A DNA stretch of 64,000 bases from Diabrotica undecimpunctata (taxonomy: Eukaryota > Arthropoda > Insecta > Coleoptera > Chrysomelidae): positions 14,933,883 to 14,997,882 of the forward strand of contig NC_092808.1 of assembly GCF_040954645.1 (NCBI RefSeq), in the 5' to 3' direction. Below, in pieces: positions 57,590 through 64,000 of the stretch. The position numbers and the translations under genes are program-made. A model generated the notes under the pieces. That model searched no databases. It was not told the DNA's origin and saw only the letters and a program-made list of their open reading frames with translations. Each line of letters starts with the position of its first letter. Position 1 is the stretch's first letter.

Positions 57590-58162
57590 AATTTCATAAC
57601 CGATAATTTTGAGGGAATTAGAGACGTGATTTGTAGTTTCGATGTAGATAGCTCAGGTGCTATAAAAAATGTGTGGACGTTTTAAAAAAACCGTTATTAA
57701 AAAGTAATTTGGCACATATCCAAACCAATTTTTTAATATTGCTGAATCAATTACTAGATTAGAAAAGCAAAATATTTCATTAGACCAAAGTATTGAAATT
57801 ATTGATTCATTAAACCGAAAAATTAAACACCTTGGGGAAAGCAACAAACTGTATTAAAAATTTTGCGCAGTATTAATGAAAAATAAGTGATATCAAAAAA
57901 TAATTCTCTAGAAAAATTCTCTCAGTTTTTCTCTAAAAAATTTAGAGAAACATAAAGAAACACACAAGGAATGATAATGATGATGAATGATGATAAATCA
58001 AATAATAAATGAATGTAATGATGTGGATATTACGTTTTTTATTTATATGCATTACATGCATAATACATAGAAAGCATAATTTAGTGCATATTTTAACTGT
58101 TTTTTTGTGCATATTTACATGCATATTTTAGGGTTTTTTAAGTGCATATTTCCCGAACTCTA
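57590..58162 (+). mobile_element. hAT remnant, middle transposase and 3' terminal repeat
   Basis: Reads KSNLAHIQTNFFNIAESITR, then LEKQNISLDQSIEIIDSLNR, then KIKHLGES (57700-57840), matching the SFIKSNFSFVQKTITQLESP region of the intact hAT transposase. The end GTGCATATTTCCCGAACTCTAG (near 58140-58162) resembles the terminal repeat of the 5273-8171 element (GCATATTTGCCGAAGTCTA). It is probably the same element as 54690-55117. Confidence 0.65.
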
Positions 58163-58379
58163 GTAATTACTAAGAAGTTTTTTATTTATCATTACCTGTA
58201 TATTTTATAAAGATCGTTCATAATTGCAAATCCATATATGATATAAATATAACTACGTCAAGATATAAATTGTGTGGAATATTTGTTAAAACATAATAGA
58301 AATATATTTGTTGTAAAAATTTATTATCTAAAAAATAAATACATCGTATTTACAAGGCAATATCCAGCGGAATGTTTAT

Positions 58380-59273
58380 TTAGTGGTAGTATGGAGATCC
58401 GTATGGGGATGCGTATGGAGATGCGTATCCAAGAGGAGCAGCTACTTTAAGAGCTGGTTGGGCATAAGCGATTGGAGCAGCTACTTTCAACGCGGGTTGA
58501 GCATAGGCGATCGGGGCGGCTACTTTTGCTACAACTGGAGCAGCTACGGCTTTAACAGCGACACCAAGTGGTTCCCTGTGTACGACAGCATTGAAACCGT
58601 TGTGTGGATCGGCGGTGTAGTCAACGGTACGTTTTGTACCATCAGAATCGATAAGGGAGTAGCTACCTTGGACAACATCACCACGACGGGATTCTTGTTG
58701 GCTTTTGCTGTCTCCGGTGTGAGGGTCGCTTACTGCATATCCGAAATCGTAGTGAGCTGGTGCAGATGGTTCGGCGTAAACTGCTTTGGCAACAGGAGCG
58801 GCATATGCAACTGGAGCTGCTACTTTCAATGCTGGGGCAGCATAATGTACTGGGGCAGCTACTTTAAGAGCTGGAGCGGCATAAGAGAGAGCTGGAGCGG
58901 CGTAGGATAGAGCTGGAGCTGCGTATGAGACTGGAGCAGCTACTTTGGCGATGGTTGGGGCAGCGGCGTAGGCTACTGGTGAGGATACACTGGAGTAAGA
59001 AACGGCTGGAGCTGATGAGTAGGCAACTTTAGCGACTGGTGCGGCGTATGAAAGAGCTGGAGCGGCATATGATACAGCTGGAGCAGCTATCTTGGCAATA
59101 GTTGGTGCTGCGGCATATGCTACAGGTGCAGAAATGCTGGAATATGAGACTGCTGGGGCTTGTGAGTAGGCAACTTTAGCTACGGCTGGTGCAGCGTAGG
59201 CAAATGGTGAGGAGTAAGCTTCTCCGATCACTCCTGCACGAGCGACTGAGACAAAAGCGGCGAATGCCAAAAA
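58380..59273 (-). CDS. RR-2 cuticular protein, gene 5 exon 2 (partial gene)
   Basis: Exon 2 begins at 59273 after a TTTTGTTCTAG acceptor and runs to the stop at 58380-58382, giving 297 residues. With a MAFK-type exon 1 the protein would be about 301 aa. The first residues [13 protein letters not shown] complete a signal peptide. The RR-2 domain is about residues 178-239 of the predicted full protein ([50 protein letters not shown]). The N-terminal repeats are longer than in genes 2 and 4 (YAAAPTIAK[IV]AAP twice, SYAAPAL four times) and the C-terminus is [15 protein letters not shown]. No matching exon 1 was found up to 64000, so it must lie beyond the window and the intron exceeds 4.7 kb. Frame fully open. 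Confidence 0.93.
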   Translation of the reverse strand, partial: FLAFAAFVSVARAGVIGEAYSSPFAYAAPAVAKVAYSQAPAVSYSSISAPVAYAAAPTIAKIAAPAVSYAAPALSYAAPVAKVAYSSAPAVSYSSVSSPVAYAAAPTIAKVAAPVSYAAPALSYAAPALSYAAPALKVAAPVHYAAPALKVAAPVAYAAPVAKAVYAEPSAPAHYDFGYAVSDPHTGDSKSQQESRRGDVVQGSYSLIDSDGTKRTVDYTADPHNGFNAVVHREPLGVAVKAVAAPVVAKVAAPIAYAQPALKVAAPIAYAQPALKVAAPLGYASPYASPYGSPYYH

Positions 59274-59699
59274 CTAGAACAAAATAAGAATAATTAGTAT
59301 TTTTAAAACATATCTTAACCACAATTATTTTGGTTTTATTGTTTGCTGTACTATGTAATATCATATATTAAAAATGGACTACTTAAATGCTAAAATAAGT
59401 GCTAAAAAAATTAAAGTCCGTCAAACTGCAGTGTAAAAAGATTGTAACAAAGAAAAATATTTGTCGCTTACTTAAAATAACAACTATATTCACAAGAAAA
59501 ATTAAATATAGTTTCACAAGTAAAAATACCTTAAAAGGAAGACTACAAAAAGAAGACTATGTCGTAATAGTAATATAAGATTAAAGTAAGAAAGAGCTAG
59601 TAAAGAAATGGGTCCATATGGAGAAAACTATAATGAAATAGGATGAAAGTAGAAAATTCCTAATTTGTGACTTTTTTTATTCTCGGAATAATGAAGAAC

Positions 59700-60590
59700 T
59701 TCTTCAAAAACTATACATGTAACAGATAAAGACGTGAAAGGATTAAATAAAATTTATACGGGAAATATTTAAATCATCTAAGATACGCCGATGATGTACT
59801 CCTGATCGCAACAACTATGGAACAAATACGAATAATGATTTCAGACCTAGAAAAAACATCACTTGAGAAAGGAATAAAAATGTATATAAAGAAAACTAAA
59901 ATAATGACTAATACAGAAGAGAGATCAGTAATTACCATAGGTGGAACAAACATAGAACACGCCCAAGAATATATTTACTTAGGACAAGCTATCAGAGCAG
60001 ACAAAAGTAACCAGACTAAAGAAATAACCAGAAGAATAAGAATGGGGTGGGCTGCATTCGGAAAACTCTCATCTACTATCAAAAACCAAAAAATACCTTT
60101 AAAATTAAGAACGAAGATATTTAATGCATGCGTCCTACCTGTTCTGATATATGGTGCCCAGACGTGGACGTGTACCAAGAGCAACTTAGATAGAATAAAG
60201 AAAACTCAAAGAGCTATGGAAAGACAAATGTTGAGAATATCGTTGAGGGATAAAAAAAGAAACGAGTGGATAAGATGCAAAACCGACGCCAAACAACAGA
60301 CGCTGTCAAACATGCATTGAAATTAAAATGGAAATGGGCCGGCATAACGAAAGATATCAGAATGGAAGATGGAATAAAGAAATTTGGCCGCTGGAGACCA
60401 TATACTGCAAAAAGGTCAAGAGGTCGACCGCAAATGAGATGGAAAGATGACATTGAGCAAAGCGCAGGTCCAATGTGGAAAAGACAAACAGAAGACAGAG
60501 ACAAATGGATACAAATGGGAGAGGCCTATATTCAACACATGAATAGATTTTGGGCTATAGATAGATAGATACGGAGGAACCTAATCAAGA
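59700..60590 (+). mobile_element. LINE, RT C-terminal part and tail
   Basis: Starts at RYADDVLLIATTMEQ (59785-59830, RT catalytic motif), then the open frame to 60320 with KMYIKKTKIMTNTEE, EYIYLGQAIRADKSNQ, RMGWAAFGKLSS, CVLPVLIYGAQTWT and RAMERQMLRISLRD. A shift near 60290 moves to the second open frame: DAVKHALKLKWKWAGI, AKRSRGRPQMRWKDDIEQSA. It ends near 60568. One frameshift separates the pieces. 5'-truncated within RT. Confidence 0.8.
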
Positions 60591-60639
60591 GACTACACAG
60601 ACCTATGGTGGACCTGAAAACAATTTTGACAGGGCTAAT

Positions 60640-61265
60640 CCTGACGAACATCTTTTACTTACTTTACACAACAAACATACAGTATAAAAATAATTAAAAA
60701 TATATAGGTATCAAATCAGTACAATAAAAGAAAAATAGAAGAAAAACTAATCGATCCGATAAAAGTTGGCTCTGAGATAAGACAGAAAGGTTCTGTAAGT
60801 CCACTACTGTTTATAACACAAAGTGCTGGTTCTGTCAAACGAGCCATTAAGGTGCAATAATGCAATAGTACTTATAATACCGAAACCGGACCCCAAACAG
60901 TAAGATCAGAATTCTGGAGAGCGAAAATATGAAAATTCTAAGAACGATTTTTTTTTAAATGGATGAAGAAAACACAGGAATAAAGCCAGTAGCCTTGACA
61001 AAAATATATAATTAAAATAGTAAACATTTAAGACTGGACCAAATAAAAAAAAGAGTGGAGGAAAATTGTAGTAAAACCAGCTAAAGATCATTCTCCAGTG
61101 GGACGACGATCAGTGAGATCTAGAAAAGCACTAGGATAATATTATACTGGATGCACATTGAAAACAGGCTGATTAGGTATATTGCCGAAGAAGATGCTTA
61201 CACGAACGAAGAAGAATAAGGAGGAACAGAAGATTTCCACTCTCCAATCAACTCGGTATTGCATA
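60640..61265 (+). mobile_element. LINE family A debris
   Basis: Very decayed. VLIIPKPDPK-like sequence near 60870-60900, and a C-terminal-like segment with NIILDAH near 61130-61160, followed by GAAGAAGAAT near 61205, correspond to the end of the family A copy at 14460-14650. Confidence 0.45.
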
Positions 61266-61284
61266 ATAAATTGTTATGTTGAAT

Positions 61285-61505
61285 TTCTTCTTCTTAAAGT
61301 GCCCTCTCCTCAATGGAGGTTGGCTACTACAATTTTAAAATCTTTTCTATCTTCAGCTGTTCTTATTAGCTGTTCAAAATTTAGCCCTGTCCATTGTCGG
61401 ATGTTTCTGAGCCACGATAGTCTTTTCCTTCCTAGGCCTCTCTTTCCCTCGATTTTTCCTTTCACTATAAGTTGGGCATATTGGTACTTATTATTTCTTA
61501 GTATG
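61285..61505 (-). mobile_element. LINE C-terminal/3' end fragment
   Basis: The minus strand reads [20 protein letters not shown], then [20 protein letters not shown] and TAEDRKDFKIVVANLH, then GEGTLRRRN, ending in (GAA)n. It is the best-preserved copy of the tail also found at 51640-51790. The frame is open. Confidence 0.75.
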
Positions 61506-61854
61506 TATGTTGAATAATTGCCACAAAAAAGAGATTCCTAACACAAACAGCAAATAAAACAAAATACACAAAAATAGAAGTAGTATTACTTATGAAGTAA
61601 GTGAAAGATATGATTAAAAAAAAAGTGGAACAGTAAGCGGTATTGTAGACAAGCGCAAAGCTTCTTATTATGTGGTTTTTAAATTTACGCCACCTGTTAA
61701 CGTAAACAAAGTATACGTTGTTTACTTATGACAAACTTTAACAAATGTCGACAGCCATTTTGAAAATGTTGACTGTGGTATTTAGTAAGTTTACTTTGAA
61801 CAAAAACAGTTTATTACATGTACAAGCTCTTTACAGAAGGTTGAGATAATTTTG

Positions 61855-62015
61855 ATAATCATACAATCCTCAGGTCAACAACTGATGAAACCATTAAATA
61901 AGTGAAAAATATTGTTATGGAAAATGATCTTAAAACCATTAGAGATTTTGCTGGAGATGTCGGAAAATCAGTTGACTTATGCCATGCTATTTTGGGAACA
62001 ACAAGTCATATTTGA
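61855..62015 (+). mobile_element. mariner-like transposase HTH fragment
   Basis: Reads VKNIVMENDLKTIRDFAGDV, then GKSVDLCHAILGTTSHI, matching the mariner pattern 'V...V.E.R..TIRE.ADD.GIS.G.C..I....LGM'. The catalytic domain is absent. No inverted repeats are assigned. Confidence 0.55.
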
Positions 62016-62598
62016 CCAAGATATTTGCCAGTTCTCAGGTCATTACTTGCTTTTGTTTTTTTACAGCACACAGAAAAAACATGACAGTTTGACATACAAA
62101 AAATGCACATCAGAAGTGCTGTAAAGGTTGGAAAAAGCTCTTACACAAGATATTACACCTGAGAAGAAAGAAGAAAATAGATATTGATGAACAAGTAATT
62201 TATTTTTGAGAAAAATCTAGTGATCTTTTTTTTTGAATACACCTCGTATATTACAAACTAACCACTTATTAAGATTTACAAGCGATGATTTGACCTTTCT
62301 GAAAATGCTAAATAAACAATTTCCAATTTTACAGTTCTGGATAATTCTCACCATACCTTAATTAAAAAATGAAAAAATTTACTTCAACATGAATTCCTCT
62401 CCCAAATTAAAGTTAAATTTATAAGATTTAAATTGCTGAATATAAAATATAAAATATGGTATTTTAGTAAAGACAAAAAATAAAAAAAATAGAATATATT
62501 TTTTTCTGTCTGTAAGTAACCGCATTAAACTTATATCGATATTAAAGAAAAAGTTAATAACTAAACCAAGCACAATGTCAGCAATAATATCCTAAAGC
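62016..62598. other. Intergenic DNA, nothing recognised
   Basis: AT-rich, no domain-bearing ORF. Confidence 0.4.
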
Positions 62599-62612
62599 AT
62601 TTGGTTACAATT
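62599..62612. repeat. Left target-site duplication of LINE (ATTTGGTTACAATT)
   Basis: The 14-mer recurs exactly at 63216-63229, bracketing a 5'-truncated LINE. Confidence 0.8.
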
Positions 62613-63215
62613 GGTAATGATTGGTAACCTGGATGGAACAGAAGAACCAGAAATCCAAAGAAGAATAGTAAAGGGAAACAAAGCTTATTTTTCACTCGAT
62701 CATGTGTTTGGCTCCAAAAACACACACTGGAGATCGAAAATCAGGGTCTACAAAACTATTATCAGAACAATAGTATGTTATGAATGCGACACATGGGTGA
62801 TGACAGAAGAGACAAAAAGAAAACTGGAAGTCTTCGAAAGAAAAGTCGTAAGAAAGATATTTGGACCTATTAAAGAAAACGGAATATGGAGATCCAGGTA
62901 TAACCATGAACTCTACCAACTGTTCAAAGAGACACCGATCTCAGAATTCGTTAAACTTCAGAGACTTCGCTGGGCTGGTCATGTAGTAAGAATGGAGACA
63001 GAAAGATTGCCGAAAAGAGCCCTAGATAGTAAAATGCAGGGCGCAAGACCAAAAGAAAGGCCACGGAAAAGATGGGAGGATGAAGTGGCAGCGGACGCGC
63101 AAAATTTGCTAGACGTGAGAACCTGGAGAAGATCGGTGCGGGACCGACAAGATTGGAGGCATAGTTTGGAGGAGGCCAAGGTCCGATTTGGGCTGTAGCG
63201 CCATTGGAGAGAGAG
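62613..63215 (+). mobile_element. 5'-truncated LINE insertion with C-terminal ORF
   Basis: The single open frame (62611-63198) covers the post-RT C-terminus: RVYKTIIRTIVCYECDTWVM, RKLEVFERKVVRKIFGPIKE, RLRWAGHVVRMETERLPKRA, RPRKRWEDEVAADAQNLLDV, stop TAG after KVRFGL. The copy ends a few bases later (GTAGCGCC...GAGAGAG) and is bracketed by an exact 14-bp target-site duplication. It is short but undamaged, so the insertion is young. There is no RT or endonuclease, hence it is non-autonomous. Confidence 0.85.
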
Positions 63216-63229
63216 ATTTGGTTACAATT
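63216..63229. repeat. Right target-site duplication of LINE
   Basis: Exact copy of 62599-62612. Confidence 0.8.
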
Positions 63230-63309
63230 ATTATTATCTTCTCTTTTTATTCTTTAAATAATAAATAAAAGACGAGTAAAATTAGGATTGGATATACACG
63301 AAAAAGAAG

Positions 63310-63670
63310 GTTTTTGAACAGTGCGTACTTTCGATTTTGAATTATGGCGCAAAACTTTCATACTCACTAAAATATCTGTGGAAAAAATCAGAGTCATTCA
63401 GCAAACTATAGAACGATCGATGTTAGGATGAACATTAAGAGATAAAGAGTTAACTAAGAATTTATACAGAACTCAAAGAAGCTGTAGAAGTGGAATAACA
63501 TACATGAAGTACAATTGGGCGGGACACCTGGCCAGAATGAACGACAGTGGACTAAACACATGGTGCAGTAGCGTCCTAGGTTTGATGCAAATAGAACTAG
63601 AGGTAGACCTCTAACACGATAGAGCAATGGCATTAAGAGAGTCGCATACAAGCTGAAATAGGTCAACCCA
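63310..63670 (+). mobile_element. LINE C-terminal fragment
   Basis: Shifting frames: VLSILNYGAKLSYS near 63325-63365 (family 'VLPVL.YGA.TWS'), TIDVRMNIKR near 63410-63445, WAGHLARMN-like near 63515-63540, and RPRFDANRTRGRPLTR near 63570-63620. It is a decayed relative of 59900-60500. Confidence 0.6.
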
Positions 63671-64000
63671 CGCTAGATCTTCGTAAGCAGCTATTAACCA
63701 TTAATTACACTTCTAGCATAACTCTAAATAAAAGAATTCCAACAAATAACATTTTAGACATATCCATGGCTAACGACTCTTTAATGTTCAATCTCCCATA
63801 TTCCCGCAGAATTTATCATGCAATGAACCTACTTAACTGGAAGCAATTTCCACCCTTATATCAATACAAAAATATATCTTTATCTTGACCTTGGATTATA
63901 AAATTCTAACAGTCAATTGCAGTCTATTACAATTTCAAAAAAAAAATAGCACCAACCCAAATCTTATCATACAACTCTTCACAGATCAAATTAACTCCCA
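63671..64000 (+). mobile_element. Possible I/jockey LINE segment running off the window
   Basis: Open frame to about 63885 reading ANDSLMFNLPYSRRIYHAMN, then LLNWKQFPPLYQYKNISLSP-like sequence with a stop between, weakly like the stretch between RT and RNase H in I/jockey LINEs. Could equally be spurious. Confidence 0.25.

Noticed and set aside
58383..58910. 175-codon plus-strand open frame opposite cuticular gene 5 (and similar antisense frames over the other cuticular genes)
   Set aside because: It is the antisense of the Ala/Pro/Val-rich repeat and RR-2 coding. Biased codon use keeps the reverse frame open, it shows no known domain, and the same antisense frame appears over every copy.
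59280..64000. Exon 1 (MAFK) of gene 5
   Set aside because: I looked on the minus strand for ATG GC(N) TT(Y) AA(R) followed by a GT donor and found no match; CCAT-containing sites near 60846, 61738 and 63190 do not give a fitting exon with a donor.
1..64000. CRISPR arrays, operons, tRNA or rRNA genes
   Set aside because: No regularly spaced repeats, no bacterial-style gene packing, and no sequence that I could fold as a tRNA or match to rRNA by eye. A tRNA scan was not run.

Overview
The window is nuclear DNA from an insect, most likely a beetle. The evidence is AT-rich DNA, spliced genes with GT-AG introns, RR-2 cuticular proteins built from AAP/SYAAP/KVAAPV repeats like those of coleopteran larval and pupal cuticle proteins, and a dense mix of non-LTR retrotransposons (LINEs), hAT, piggyBac and IS630/Tc1/mariner elements. 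There is no prokaryotic, plasmid or CRISPR content. Assignment to a beetle, possibly a chrysomelid, is inference.

Host genes: four RR-2 cuticular protein genes and one truncated copy form a dispersed cluster. Gene 1 (+, 14968-23035, 7.2 kb intron), gene 2 (-, 30252-31546, 0.46 kb intron) and gene 4 (+, 48733-53603, 4.06 kb intron) each have a first coding exon of only four codons (MAFK), a phase-0 intron, then one large exon carrying the rest of the signal peptide, the low-complexity Ala/Pro/Tyr/Val region, the RR-2 chitin-binding domain and a repetitive tail. Gene 5 (-, 58380-59273) has the same exon 2, but its first exon lies outside the window. Copy 3 (+, about 35049-36115) is an inverted partial duplicate of gene 2 with no promoter, first exon or signal peptide. 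The three complete genes share a core promoter: ACCACGCCT, then TATAAA 24-29 nt downstream, then a CAGTCA initiator 31-32 nt after the TATA box.

Layout of transposable elements (TEs): 1-5 kb, a LINE nested in an RTE-like LINE; 5.27-8.17 kb, an almost intact hAT element with 8-bp target-site duplications (TSDs); 8-15 kb, I-type and RTE-type LINE remnants; 15-22 kb (gene 1 intron), a foldback MITE and at least six LINE remnants; 24-29 kb, an R1/jockey-type LINE, a Ty3/gypsy pol remnant, an RTE copy and a hammerhead-ribozyme-like hairpin; 31.9-39.6 kb, a rearranged inverted cluster of hAT and DDE_3 transposon pieces that includes cuticular copy 3; 40-42.2 kb, two LINE reverse transcriptase remnants; 42.4-45.5 kb, a full-length but broken piggyBac with TTAA duplications and a GC-rich insert; 49.6-52.1 kb (gene 4 intron), LINE 3' ends and two tandem duplications; 54.7-58.2 kb, a hAT remnant split by an IS630-type element with an intact transposase ORF whose first catalytic Asp is Asn; 59.7-64 kb, LINE C-terminal fragments and a mariner fragment.

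The cuticular proteins would be secreted into procuticle, where the RR-2 domain binds chitin. The rest of the window is transposon history. I found no clearly new multi-gene system. The most unusual points are the TE-bounded inverted copy of a cuticular gene next to a 1290-bp inverted repeat without apparent indels, the hammerhead-like hairpin, the shared promoter, and the GC-rich insert in piggyBac.
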